Source: Acanthaster planci (taxonomy: Eukaryota; Echinodermata; Asteroidea; Valvatida; Acanthasteridae). From it: a DNA stretch of 56,170 nucleotides. Position 1 is the first letter of the stretch. The number at the start of each line of letters is the position of its first letter. The stretch covers positions 988,668 through 1,044,837 of the forward strand of contig NW_019091434.1 of assembly GCF_001949145.1 (NCBI RefSeq), given 5' to 3'. Under the pieces are notes generated by a model. It did not search any database and had not been told where the DNA came from. It saw only the letters and a list, made by a program, of their open reading frames with translations. The position numbers and the translations under genes were made by a program. Shown piece by piece: positions 13,001 through 28,000 of this stretch.

Positions 13001-16000
13001 TACAAATGTTGTTGTTGCCAGAATGTTTGCGTACTAAGTGATTAATTTACCAGGAAACATTGGATTTCCCACTTATTACACACCAAATGCCAAGTATCAG
13101 TCGGAAATCCACAGAGCAACTGACATGTGCATGCATTGTACATGTACATATACATGTACATACCAGGTCTACCACAGAGGGACAAGGGGGGGTACCAGCA
13201 TGTCTGCACTGATGATTTAGTGCTTTGTTTACTCAGGGCAGATTGTTGTCTGGGGAACCAGTATTTTATCAATGTGTCTAGCACTACACAGCATGTGCAA
13301 CATGGAGCTATGTAATTAATGGAGTGCTAATTCGCAGTTCCAAGCGAAGCCTGCTGGGTGTATCCATGTTCGCGCAAAAACCCATGGAAAACCTGAAATT
13401 TTGTGTGGCTTTTGTATGGTTTTTTGCACATCTGCATCCATATTCTAAAGCAATCAGTAAATGAGTATTTAGTTTTGCTTAGTGTAAGCAACACAAGCAA
13501 TGTAAAAAACGTGCGTGTGTGTGAATTTGTTTCTGCATTCAATTGGGGACCTTGAACAATAGAGGACAATAAGGTCCCCGATTGACAGAGGGTCCCCAAT
13601 TGACAACTGTGTACAAAACATATGGGTGGTCCTGTAAAAAAGTTAAAGTACAAACAAAAGAGGAACAATAGGGGGTCCCCAGTTGCAGGCAAATACACAC
13701 TTTTGTGTGTGCGTGCCCTGCAGGTGCTAAATTAAATGATTAAAAACAGGCTGTGTATTGTAGGCAAATGGTGTACTTCACGTTGTATTTACAGTACATA
13801 ATTCGGAATTCATTATTTTAAGTTCTGCAAATATGCCCATGAATTAAAATATCTGGGAGCCTGTGCACTGACAAATTAGCACTCCAGTAATTTAATATAA
13901 CATTATGAAATGCAACAGTCTGCTATGTTTGTATGCAATACATCTGGTTCCAAGAAACCAGCAGAATTTGTTCCCAATTTGGCAGGGCACAGTTTACTGA
14001 GAGTGAGCGATTCATATTCAACTGCACTGACATTTAATCCCCTTGGATTGATAACGCACCATATGGGAAGTTAAAACCACTTAGGAAGAGCAGAACTGAT
14101 CAATATTCAATTTTGTGTGAGGCAACGGATGCATTGAACCATTCACGGATAAATTTTGCAACTTGGCCCAACACCAAATCCAGTATTTTCTCATCGATGT
14201 CTTACACAGAAGACAAGGCGCTGGGAAATATGCTGGTTCCAGGAATCTACCGATAAAGCGCAGTTTTGCCCAGGCTATGGGAACTGAAGTAAAATGGACT
14301 AGTCACTCGTTCCTACACCAAAGAGACAATGACTGGGGGAGGGGGTCTTACTTGAATGAATCAGGGGAGGCAGGAAGGCTGTCGTAGGGACGAACAAACC
14401 ACTTGCCAAGATGGACATAGTTATGGCTCAACAGGCACCTGCAAATGATAAAAAAAATCCCAGAAAACTAAACGTATAAGAAGCAAATAAGCCTTGAACA
14501 TTCAGCAAGCTTAATCAAAATGAAGTTCTCAATTAAACTAATTTATAATGTGAATGATAATTTATCATAACAACCCGTCTGTGAACCTAAATGGAGACTT
14601 TTTAGATGTACTTCTAATGGATGAAAATTGACAAGTTGAAGAAAGGTTTGCAAAGAAATTGCCAAGATCTCAAGAGCCAGATCCACCCCCCCCATGCAGT
14701 AAATATAAACCCCACCCCTTCAGGGTCAACTGACAGGGGCTTAATATATGCACGTAGGCTAACCTCCTCAGCTGAATTCCCCTTAAGCTAATGACATAAC
14801 AAGAGCTGTCTCCAAGCATATATGAAAGTGCGTAATGTCCTTACTGAAGGCCTGGAGACTGCAAGCTTTTCTGTAGTAGTCAGCGCATACCAGTACTGCA
14901 CACCTGCTCACCAACTTGTCATTGAACTGTGTGAACTGAAACTGCCATGAACTGACCAACTCCATCTGGCCAGCCTCAAGGCTTGACCTGTGACCTCAGT
15001 CCAGGCCACATTCACCAAGGGGAAGGATACCATGATACCTGGGCCCAACAGCTGTTGGCATTTTTGCAATACTCTGTCTGGACAAACTATACAGTCAGCA
15101 TGCCCCTGCTTGCTACAGCATAAACTGATCAATAAAGACATTCCTACAATCCCTTATCATACAGGTCACTTAACTGCATTCTGCAATTAGGACAGTCGGG
15201 CACAGTGAGCACCTGCTGCTCCAATAAATCAATTTAAAATTATTATACATGTACAGACTAAATTACATTAACAAAAAATAGTTACAGTGAAATGAATCAA
15301 CTGTACAAATCTGTACATGTGCCAAGTAATTCATAAAATATTCACTTTTTGTCAGGAAGATAGACGGCCACCTATACATTTATTTGGTTACCTACAGTCA
15401 GTTTTCACCAAGCTGCCAAAGCTGACATTTTGGCTCAAACCTCACAGAAGAAAGGATGCATAATTCATGGCATGTGATATACATTGTACATGCACGCAGT
15501 GTGTTAAGCACATGTAATCTCTTAACACTAAAGGAGGTTGTGCGGCCTACTAGTACAATGTACATAAATCAAATGGCGGACTGCATTTCTCCCACTGTCA
15601 CCAGAGGGACATCCGTCATACGTGAAGGCTCTGTGAAATCTGGAGATAACGCCCCAGCAGATGTACAACATGTATGCAGGATCCCTCCTGGGGAAATTCC
15701 TCTTGGAGGGGAGGGATTCACTAATACATGTAATACACAGATAAGGCACAGTGGGAAGCCTCAGCAAAAAAGCTGAGGAATTCTTTCAGACATGACAGAT
15801 ACAAGTGTGCATCGGCCCAATGCCACTTAAATCTGGACAATCCCAAATAAATATATGCAATCCTGGATGACCATGTACGTGTACATAATGGTAGTACTGT
15901 GCACAAGCTGTACAGATAAAAGTGATCAAGTTCACAACGTTATCCATGATTCACCCTGGCCATTTTCAAATACTTAACTTTGTCTCCGTCTCAGGCTTCG

Positions 16001-19000
16001 TCCCCGAAACCAATCCCCGATTGTGGGCCCGAAGCGTTTAAATCAAAGTGGATTACTGCAAGTTTTTGCTCTCTTGCATCTTATTTGATGTTTTGTGGCA
16101 CTATTAGTCTAATTACTGTGCATACAGCTTCAAAGTCAGCTAGTTAAAAACAGTTGAAGCCTGAGACGGAGTCGAAGTTGAGTACTGGAAAACGGCCCAT
16201 ATTTTTTGTGCCTCTTAGGGTCACTTGTGTGTGTGTTTTTTATTTCCATTCTAAAGACGTACCAACAGTTTTGGGAAGCAAATAGTACATATTAATCAAA
16301 TTTGGCCAAGTAGAAAAAAAAATATTACAATAATACTTGCAGCGGCACTGTCAGAAAAAAAAATAAACATTTCAAATTATTATTTACAATCAGAAATCAC
16401 CAGTTTCTCTGGCTCGTAACCAATTTCCCTATTTACTAACCCATAAAAACAGAACAATGACTGACCTCAACTCTGACGAGTATTTACTTTTATATTCATT
16501 CCATCCTGACACTACCTCCTTAAAAATATTGGCAACAATGAAAAAAAATCTGTAATCCAAAAAATAACAAGTGAGGCCTATTAAAGTACAATGGTATGAG
16601 TGTACTATCCATCTAAGTACACATACAGTACTTGTGCATGCAATGCACTTGTACATGTACATGCACTTTTTACACCACTACATTCAGTAATAGACATGCA
16701 TGCAACTTCCCAGTCGTTCAGGATAGGCAGGAAAACCAGCCGAGCTCAACGAAATGAGGGTGGTTTGTGGTTTTTATGGAGTGAACACAAATTGCAGGGT
16801 TGGAGGCTGAGAATAAAACTGCCTGCATGCATAATGACAAATGGAGAGCCCCAGCTGTCAAATTGCACAGCTAAATGGGCATTGAAGAAATGTGCCGTCT
16901 CCCCATAGCCTGGGAAATCAATCACGAATCAGCCCCTTGCTCTTTTACCTTCCAGACAGGCGGGAAAAGCAAATCTCAGCCGAGTATCAGAACCAACTTT
17001 CTTCTTTTTTTTTTAAGAAGAGCATTATCAGTAACATAAAGGTAATGTCATCACGACCACCAAAAAGGATCTAAAACAGAGACAAAATTTAATATTAAAA
17101 TCATTCTTTCTGTCAATATTTAGTGAGCACAGTGCATTTAATTTTGTTTAATAGTTTTAGATCAGTTCCAAGAATGTACACATCTTGGTTTCAAAAGTTC
17201 CTTCATGACCCGAATGAAGTGGACCAAAGTAAACAGCTTATGGAATGTGCCTCACCTGAACTTGTATTGTTTTTATCACGAATGGAATACAGAAACCGAG
17301 TTGTCCCCCCCATGGGACAGAAATATCATTCAATAACAGGTGACTTACCGCTCTATTAGATTATGCAAAGACTTGAAAAGGAGGGTACGACACTCGTACG
17401 ACAGTCCGTTGTCCCATGTGCCCTCATCAACTTCTGTTGAAAAGAAAAACAGACATCTGACGTAATGAATAACTGAACAATAAACAGTCCAAAATGTGAC
17501 AGATACTGTACACATGCCTGCCCTGACCTGGTACAACTTACCTGGTATTTGAATCAAATATATCATGGTACCCTACATGATTACATTGCATTCAAAATCT
17601 CATGACTGCGAGACCTCCCATTCAATTCCTTTATCGTTTGACTCGCAGCAGGACGCAAAAAGTTGATAGGAAGATCGCAAGGTTTGTCATGTCAGACTGG
17701 CAATTTGGGACTGCCAGATTCTTTCATTTTCCTGCTTTCCATTTTTGCAATATTAAAGTGTTAAACAAGTTATGCATCTACAGCCAGTGTTGTAGGTTAT
17801 CATACAATGTGATTCCAATTTTTGTTCAGTTAGCCGAATAAATTACAATTGGAATCTTCACGTTTAAACGTAGGTGTTCTCAAGATCTCCACGGCAATAA
17901 CCTTTCATTCAAGTTCTCTTCAGAAAGAACATTCAGCTTAGTGTGTCCGATTGGATGGGGAGAATTTGTGACAGAAGAAAGAACCTTTAAAGGTTACTCC
18001 CGCCCACCTTGCATACCCACTGAGCAGTCAGGAGCAACTAGAAAGCCGGAGTGTGAATCTCACAAGATTTCGAGGAAATTTGCCACTCCTCCTACGATCA
18101 ATTCCCAATAATAAAAGCACAGCAGGCACGTGTCCATATACATGCACCTCCAGGCAGAAAGGGTGCTATGTATAAGTGTGCCGAGTTAAAAATTTGCAGA
18201 GAGATGATCAGATCTAACATTCAGTAACATCACTACTACTCAGTGGCGTGGTGGACGGCGACACCCTGCACAGAACAGGCACTGTCATAATTAATCTGCC
18301 TGGACCCGACTGCAGACACATCAGGATGTCTGCGCACTCTTAAAAAAAGGGAATGCATCTCACATCAGGTGCACACACCACCTCAGAAACAGAAGTGGGG
18401 ATAAAGCTAAACAAATGTAAAACCTCCACATTAACCAACATGCCAACTGCCTTGAAACTGGTTTGCAATGGTTTGACACCAATACTTCTGTGACCTTGCA
18501 ATGCACTGCAGTAAATTCTTTTGACTTTCTACAAAGCTAGGCCTACAAGTAGGCCAACATGCATTGTGTATGCAGCGTGCAATTTCAATTTTGAGCACAT
18601 GTACTGATTTCAATTTCTTCACACACTTGGGGCAGAGTAACACATTACATGTACATGTACAATGTACACGTATGTACATGTACATGTACTTAAAAGCAAA
18701 CAAGTTACAGTACAACTCCCTAAAGGGTTTCCTGAATTTGTGCTGTTTTATCTGTCAATCCATACTGACTGCCAGACTCCTGCATGTTGTAAAATTAGAT
18801 GAGACCAGATTAAGAACAATACAAAACATGTAAATATTTCAGCTGGCAGGTTTTTTCTTTTCATGCAAAATCTCTGGGTCTGGCGAATTTTTATCCTCTG
18901 TGACACTGCCTAGTGAAGAGAGTGTTTGCTGAAGAGCCGACCATATGCTGGTACTTGTTTGATGAAATAAAGGTTTACATCCATCTAAGCACAAGTGGGC

Positions 19001-22000
19001 TCACCAAAATATTCAATAAAATAACTTAACATAAGCCAGTTTCTTTTTAATGACAGATCTTAAAAAAAAAAACCACAAAAACAAAACGATTTCTTACACA
19101 GAAACACACTTGAAATTGATTTCCCAATTTATTCCCACACTCTGCAATAATCATATCAAATGGCTGCCATGCACATCAGAATTCCTGTAGCATCCTCCGC
19201 ACTAATTTACAAACACCGCCGTGCTCTGCGTACTTGCACTTTGGATTTATTTGCTTTGTGGAAACAACTGGGCTAACCGGTGTCCCGTCGGTTAATGAAT
19301 TCATGCATTTCTGCTCGCTGTGGAACCGGCTTTTTTTCTCCCTGCAGTGCAACGGCAGCACGTGCATGTACACAGATGAATGTAAGGTTCTGTAACCTGC
19401 CCGGGTTCATGTGAATTGTATTCAGGATACAAAGCGAGACCCCGGCACTTTGGGGGTCGCGACCCACGTGTACTCTGCTCCCAACAGCCACATGGTATCT
19501 CCAGCCACATGGCCTTCTCCAAATCCAAGGGGAACGATGCACACATGCATGTGCTCGCTGCTGCACAAAGCTTCCTCTCCCAAGGACTATTTGCCTGGCA
19601 AAATATGAGTAAACAAGCCCGGGTCCCTTGGCCCCCTGCTTTAACACAGACTGAATAATATCAAGCCCCTATCTTTGTGAGAAAAATATAGCTGTTTAGC
19701 AGCTGGCACTGAAGAAGTGGACAGTGTGGTACATGTAAATGCTGCACAATACATTCTGCCTCTTTCTTTTTTCCCCTTTCAAATTGAGGATTAACTGACT
19801 CATTATTCATTATCAAGCTCATCGTGCAATGTACAGGCAATGCAGTATTTGAACATCCTCAAGTTCACAGAATGAGAGATTTTGTGGGTAAAACAAGACA
19901 ATGGAAAATATTGCACTCTTGGGATGAAAATCCGTGCAACAAGATCAAGACGCAAAAATTTACAAACGTACGTTTGTTAGCGAATCTAAAGGACAAAACT
20001 AGCAAAATGAAAGCATGAAAGACGAAACATATGCAATGTGAAAGTGCATGTGCCAATCCTTAAAACGAAGGTGATTTGTGTTTTATTTTCATACCCCTTG
20101 CCTGTCTAAATAACTTTCATGTATTCTCCCAAATGCAATTAGGATGACACCCCAAAACTAACAGCACAAGTCAATTTTTTAGAAAGGAGGGTGCAAAGTT
20201 ATAAATGGCATATCCCCCCCCCAAAAAAGGAACAATGCAGCAAAACAACACCGTACTCCAAAGCATTCCTGACAAATGTTAATAATCACATGCTCAAAAT
20301 TGGGAATCCTCCTTCCTAAGGAGAGAACTGCGTATTTCAAGGAGTAGGCCTACACGTACATGTCCTGACGACAGACTGAGCACGCAGTCCGAAGCGTTGA
20401 TTATACTCCCGGTTCTTTTCAGAACCACACACAGTCATAAAAGATATATTCCTTCGCATGGTGCTACCCCAAGCCTTTCCACCTATTTCCCTCTTTTTGA
20501 CAGCTGGTCTACTTCATTTTTCATAATAAATATCTTCCCCCTTTGAAATGGTGTTATTTTTGAAAAAATACTTTACTTAGCAACACTACGCTCATTTAAG
20601 GTTGGTGATGTCATAATGAAAGGAAGCAATGTAAGGAAGAAAGACGCAATTCTTGAAATTCTACAAATCAAGAAAACAGCCCAAAGCATGTACAATGTAT
20701 TTCATTTCATCAGAAATTAAGATTAAAACATCCGCACATAATTTCTGGATCGACTTCAGGCTCTGCCAATGGAGCAACACACCTCATCCCATTCGCAATT
20801 TTACCAAACAAAACGGCCTTGGCCCTAAATAACTCAGGAGACTAGGCCAAGACATCCTGTCTCAGTTTTCTCACCGGGCAAAGTTACAGGCAGCCCCTAA
20901 GCCTTCCCGTGACCTTCCTCATTGTTCTGGCTTCCTCAATACACCCATGACTTACTCCTCATTCAACACTGGCCCCTTTTAGAAGACCTTTTTCTCCCCC
21001 AATATTCCTGGCTCTAGTCCCAGAATACCCCAACTGCTACATGTACAACAGGTTGACAACTCTACTGATATTTGCCCCACCTCGGGGTCACCTCCCCCCC
21101 CCACATAATCTGACAATAACTGGAGTGACATTCTTGGTAACCGGGGCAACATGACCAGAAGGTACTACAAAAAATGAACGATTACACCTGGAAATATGGT
21201 TGGGCATCAACAGTATGGAATTCCACACATTTAGCAAGTGAGCTGTACATATTATCTTAAAAATAAAAATCAAACTGGTGGAAGGAGAGTTACATGTACA
21301 CCTTTAACACCTGTACTACACGTACATACAAGCAGTATTTACCAAAGAGTATCAAGGGGGTTTTTAGGCTGTACAGAAGTGTGGCAGACCAGGCGCTTTT
21401 GGGAATCACAGCAACTGATTGACGGTACTCAAGGGCATCAATCCGTTTTGAAAACTGAGGGGTGGGGACGGGACATAACCCTGATCAGAACAAATGCGAA
21501 CGCAAAGCCCTGAGCAGTGTGGGGTCCAGGGCCCGTTCATGGGCCCTACAAAATTTTGGAGTATAGATACTCTGTGGAGTGATTTGAGACAATTTTTGGC
21601 CACTTCAGCCACTTTTTTTAACAAATGCTTTTACAAGGTATACATTTTCATTTAGGTTTGGGAAAAAAGGAGGGGACCCAATTGATATAGTACCCCCTCA
21701 CTTGGAAAAGTGGGGGACGGATGTTCCCCCACCAATTGATGCCCATGACTATACACTCTAAATGTGAGAATGGAAATCTGATTCATTATTTGGCCCTAAT
21801 TTGGCCCTTTGAAAATGCTGTTATTTCACTCTTGTGATTTTCATTCTGGGCCAGAGTGAAAATTACTTTAAAATACAAACTTCATCCTAAATAGCAGAGG
21901 ACCTCCCGAGTTGTCCCTAACATGGCTTTTCAAAGAATAAATGTTTACTCATTTATAATTGAGGGAACCTTCCTCAAATGTTTCCAATTCCTCCACAGAA

Positions 22001-25000
22001 CCACGAAACCAATGACACCTTATTTGCATGTGAACCTTACCAGTACTGCCACAGAGCAAAAGTGAGAAGGCACAGACATGTTTACTGTACATGAACTATT
22101 CCTTCCCAGTCCCAACAACTCACTAAAGATCCTTCACAAAGGTCAGTGATCTGCAAACCTGTGACAAATTGACGACCCACAACCTCTTATGCACAAATGC
22201 CAACATCTAATCTTAAGAGTTCCAGGCACTGAAGATAAACTTTAAAAAACCATTTAAGTTTGAAAAAGTGCACATTGGTGTTAAACTCACAGGTGACATG
22301 AATATGGACAGGCAGTTTTTGCTTGTTCAAATTCATAAGAACCCCCCCTCCTTTTTTTTTTACTGTTTTTACTGCAGACTTGTTCAACAGTGTTTCAAAC
22401 TGCATGCTTTAAATCTTAAATCTTTCCCTCCAAAATACTCTGTGCATTGGAAACACGGGTTCAGTCTCACGTGGCATCAAAGGATTTTAGTTTCATAACT
22501 TCCCCTGGGAGAGAACAGGCACTTTTTGACTTGAGCTGGGAGATGTACATGTACATGCACATATTGCAATCCTAGATGAAACCCTGATTTAGAAACACAC
22601 ATTGAGCAATCTGGAGCAATCCCAGCTAATAAGACACTCTTTACCCAAGAGCTATAAATATCCTCCCTGGGGGAGACAGAGCTGCCTTCATGCTAGGCAA
22701 AGTTCAAGTGTTTACTTGTAAAGTGGAGGTGCCTGGTGATGTGAATTTTTATAGGATGCATTAAAATACATGCTGTCTGTTGAAAATGCAGCAATGATCA
22801 ACAGCTCTACCGTATACGTGTAGTTTCAAACATTAACTGTCCTCTGATAAAGAAAATTTGGCAATTATGTTGACAAACTTAATCAAATATGATTTGATGA
22901 GCATGCCCTCATGGCCAGTCCATTAACCCTAACAGTACCGGCGTTGTATGGCTTAGTGTACTCAGTACTACAAAATACTACGTAACACTCTGAGCCTAAA
23001 GGACCTAGCGCTACAAATGACTATTTCTGGCTAGGTTTATTCCATTGTTACTCATACAGAGAACAATAAAACTATGCATTTATAGTGCCACAGCACTGTA
23101 TGGTACATTGTCTTCTCTATTGTATTTTATGGCTTCAGAGAATAACAATGTCATGTCCTCTTACAAGGACAGGGCTGAGTACATTTTACTACTAAGTAGT
23201 ACTTTGTAGCATTCGGAACTGTTAGGGTTAACAGCAATCTGAAATGGATACATTTATGTGAAAATTGCATTACATTTGGAGGATTCAGGAAAAGTGAATA
23301 AATTAATACATGCAATGTATTACACTGTAGAGCATGTATTTTTTAAATTTACTTGTGTACAGAAAAAAAAAGAACAGCCAGTATGCTGCATGAGCTACTC
23401 ACTGTACATGTAGGTGTGTAATTTAAATGTACCTGTACCAGTACATGGTTCTTCCTGTTCATGCAATCTATTCAAAAGAAACAAGCTACCTCACAAACCA
23501 ACATAGACTGATTACCTTCCAATCTGCAGACCGATTTGGTCAGAGATGTGCTGTACATGTACATGAGACACGATGTGCAGTACTAGCAATGCAGTAATGA
23601 AGCCAGTCACCTTGATTATATGCCACCTACAGGATATCAAAACTCCTGACCAATTCATTAGTCTGGCATTCACGACAAATTATGTTACCTGAAGCCTGAC
23701 ACCAGCAGTCACATCAGCTAATGTGATCTATTAAGAGGCTTTGACATTTTTTTTTTAACTGAAACCAAATATATATATATGTAAAAAAAATAAAATTTGA
23801 ATAAGACATTTTTATTTAAAGCAGATTTATAACCAAAATCAAAAACTGGGGGCAAATTGGCATTTATCGTGAAAGTCAAAGAGATTTAAATCCAGTAATT
23901 TGATTAACATTACATTTCGGCCTTTAAAACACATTTAATATCCCTCTTTCATATTGTCAGAGCCCTGGTGAACATACAATAGGCCTATATATCTACCGGT
24001 ACATGCACCTGTAGACAGTTCCTTCATCAATATTACAAGTGTCAAGGGTACAATACCAGGTTTTGAACTGGGCCATAAGTTTGGACAAAACTAGAGTTCC
24101 CTGGATTTTGTTAAAGGAGATGAAACTGAAGGGCCAGTAAGTGAAATGCCGTCAACCACACATATATACATGATGTACAAGCTAGATGTATTGTAAAAAG
24201 CTGGTGTATCACCAAACTCTAATATTTGTATCAGAGTCTGTTCCAACATTTAAGACCCTTGTTCAACGTAATTAGTCTATCAGATTTGTAAATGATCCAG
24301 TTTCCTTAGGCCGGATTGAAAATCACTGTATAAAGAACATTTTGTTACTGGTTCTGGTTTCACTGTGTAATGACCAACATTTCTAGTCGTAATTAAATAG
24401 AGATAAAAGGTACGTGTAGTTGTACGCTGATACCTTACTACATTAAACTCAAAAGCAGAAACGGAAAAATCAAGTTTAATTAAACTCATGATTATGGCTC
24501 ATTTAATTCATGCATCAAAACTGAAATGCATAGATAAATTTTAAGGGAATAGGATAATTTGAACCCAAAATCCCTGCCAACCTGGATAAAATGTTCCAGG
24601 TAAATGTGCAACCACAGTTTTATTGGTACCCCAGACCGGTACCATGGGGCTAACAGAGCTATATTTGCATTTAAAATGTGAGAAACCTAGGGAAAAAATA
24701 TCAATAAGGTGAAAAAAATCCTAAATATTAACATTGCTGCCCTTTCAAAAGGCAGTTTTAAACGTTGATTTAAATCAGTTATTTTTTCTAAATCTTTTCA
24801 TTTAACTTGATTTAAATCAAAATGATTTAAATCAGCTACCCCTGCCTATTACCACACATCCTTGGGCAATTATTAGCAATGCCCTTGATGCAGCGAGGGG
24901 GGAACCAGATGAATGCTTGATGACTTCACCTTGTTGGTGGTCAAATCAAAAGATTCCTTTTACTCCCCCCCCACATGTATGTGCCCACTTTGGGAGAAAA

Positions 25001-28000
25001 AAACCTCTGCAGGCATGTTGGTTTTGACTTTGTTGACACATACATCGGCACTTTTTAATTGCTTTACACATGGCTTTTATTATTAACACGTCAAGTAAGA
25101 ATTGTTATTTGTACATGTACATTTTGCATACAAATGCTCACTGAATTAATCATCTCACTACTACTACTTAAAACAGGAAAAAAAACACAAGACGGAAGTG
25201 TTTTTACACATCAAACATCAATAATCATTAGAAAATGAATTGGGGAGGGAAACACATTTTTTCATACAAAAGGGTCTCTGTAACATTCAGGGAAAACAAT
25301 TTCTCCTACCGACTTGGAAAAACTTCCCTTGCTTGTGTCCTGCTGTGCTTTCACTTTTCAGTTACATGGTAACTCCATCTGATGCATAAATCTTAACACA
25401 TAATTCTATACAGCCCACAACGTGTTTAGTTTCACAACCTGCCCATGAAGATGTACTGTATTTGTATTGATTGTTGCGCTGTGCATGCATTAGTTTGTTC
25501 CTTTTAACAAACAGCCTGTGGTACAAAGAAAAGGAATGCCTAATGCCTTTATAATACTACATGTGCATCAGCCTGCAGAGTTTAATCTCCCCCAAGGCTT
25601 TCTGAGTCAGGGAAATCTGTCATTATGCATAAAAATGCCTGGCTGGTTTTACATGTACACTGGCCTCCCACTCAGCCCAAAAGATGACTTGGCTGGTGAT
25701 GACCCAGATAATTTATGCTTGTAGTATTGAACAATCTAACCAGAACGGATCCATTTACAGTGCCAGCTTCACTCCTTGTCGAGAGTCGCTTCATTTCTCA
25801 GCCTCCTCTCAACCTTCTGCTGCCATTTAAGTCCGAACAACCCACCCATGTGACCGTGTATGCAGTACATCATGTACCCAAGACAAGGTGACCCCTTTCT
25901 TGTTTGATCTTCGGGCCCTGGCGTGAAGAATTTATCTAATGAAAAAGGGGAAACCGGCCAATGCGCCTATCCTGATTTACTGGCATTCCTGCAATGCTTG
26001 AGAAATTCAACACATTCATCATGCCACGGCAGTGGAAATTTATGTTATGCATTTGGCAACTGCAACACCACCATGTACATGTACCCTTTTTTGTTGGTCG
26101 AACTGCACCTGGTGTCAGTGGTGTGAACACAAGAACACTCAAAGACTCTTTGCAGTAATGTCTTAATTTCCAGTATTACTCAGAATATGGCACAAATATA
26201 CATGTTGTACACGTACATTTACTTACAAGTAGGGTGTATGAAATGTCCCATGTGAAACATGATACCTATTAATAATACAGTGAATTTGTAATTTCAAACA
26301 TCTTTTTTGCAAAGTGTTCACAATGCATTTAAATCATCAGGGTACAAAGGGATTTTAAAACAGACAGAGCCTCTGGAGTCAGACTCAGATCTCAAGTAAT
26401 GGATGACAGATGACTTACATTCAGACAAATGTACCTTGCATAATCAAAGCACTGTACACAAATCTGGCTTGACCCTCTCAGGTCAAACCAGACGAGTGGT
26501 ACGGGTTAAGTTAGTCATGTCAAATTGGAGATTGATTGATTGATAGGGGTAGTAAAACAATCAGGGAAGGGGCAGTGCACTGTATACTACAACAGGTGGC
26601 ACAGACTGCCTGCACACCAAGGGAATGCTTCCAAAATAGTTACTCTGACAGCTGTGTCTCTCTCTGGACCAGTGGGGGAAAAACCTGCAAGGAACTGCTG
26701 AAGGAACAGTCCCTTGGCAGAAACAAAGGTACATGTACATGTACGTAACTGACACAACCAAATGCAACGGCAGTATTTTTGGAATTCTCTAGAATAAAAC
26801 TTCCAATAAAATGCACAAATATTTAAAGGCCAACATTTCAATTTCAAGAGTACTACGTGTAGATGTGTAGAGGTATCCCCTGCTCTTACGAGAATTTTTC
26901 CAGCTTTCCTGAACTGTGAACCTTGAGGGGTCATCACTCACATTTTCAGGGCTTCCACGAAATCCTAAGAAAAATTCCAAAGCAATCGGCTGAGCCCCTC
27001 AAGAACTGTGGAATTCGCAGAATACACATTGTGAATACACAAACACACATTCATGTACATGCATATATACAGTACATACAAAGACTGACAAAGGATCACC
27101 GGGTCAAGGTTTTGTACACGTACAGTGGGTACAATGTGCATGTACAGGGTATGTACATGTACAATGTATATAAGTGTACATGTGTGTGTGAGTAATGGGC
27201 TACGTACATGTACAGTACATGTACTTGCTATGTGTACCTGCACACTATTCCTTCTGCTTTGTGAACACAATGCAAGGCTGCAGATGGCAATAGGGGGATA
27301 TCCTATTCTGGGAAGCTGGGAAAGAGATTTTGTTTATGAAGGTACATGTACATGTAGTATATACGTGTATGGACACCTCCATCAGACAGGAATTAACCCG
27401 TTGACATTTCAAAAACTCTCCTTTGAGCAAGATCTACCCTACACAGTGAACTTTCCCATATGGTGTTTGGCAATTTCATGGGAGAAGAAAAACTTGGAAA
27501 AAAAGAAATGCACAGTACTTTTATTCACTATATACTATTAACATTACTATTTACCACCATATGAGTAAATTTTTTATTTCTCTCAAACATGGCAGGCATG
27601 GTATTTTGGTATAGAATTCTGTTCCTTTAATTGAAGAAATTTCCGGAAAAAAACCCAAGCAAATGTAGAATATGTGGAAACACTTCAGATGGGCAGCAAA
27701 CTTGTTACTTGTGATTAATATCATGCTGCACATGTTTTGTCAATTATATTTTTCTTAAGACTTTGCACATGCATTTTTGAAGCACAAGCCAAGACATTTC
27801 AATCTAAATTCTGCAGTTCTGATAAACTGATCTCATCAGTTTAATTTAATCTCGTGATTAATATCACGCTGCACATGTTTTGTCAATTATATTTTTCTTA
27901 AGACTTTGCACATGCATTTTTGAAGCACAAGCCAAGACATTTCAATCTAAATTCTGCAGTTCTGATAAACTGATCTCATCAGTTTAATTTAATCTTGTGA

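Larger units (their letters stand above)
6732..14351 (-). other. MED13 intron 4
   Basis: This 7.6-kb intron contains an inverted repeat at 6923-7016, a possible Tc1-like remnant at 8423-8634, a CpG-dense block at 12041-12300, a cluster of GGTCCCC-type repeats at 13539-13685, and many ACATGTAC clusters (for example 7423-7450, 10800-10860, 11090-11115). No additional exon was found. Confidence 0.75.

Noticed and set aside
19273-19647. 124-codon minus-strand frame in a slightly GC-richer stretch
   Set aside because: Arg/Cys/Pro-rich random composition, with no splice sites in frame and no family resemblance.
27125-27541. 138-codon plus-strand frame
   Set aside because: Its first half is made of ACATGTAC repeats (MYMY, TCTC-type residues). 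The repeat has no stops in this phase.
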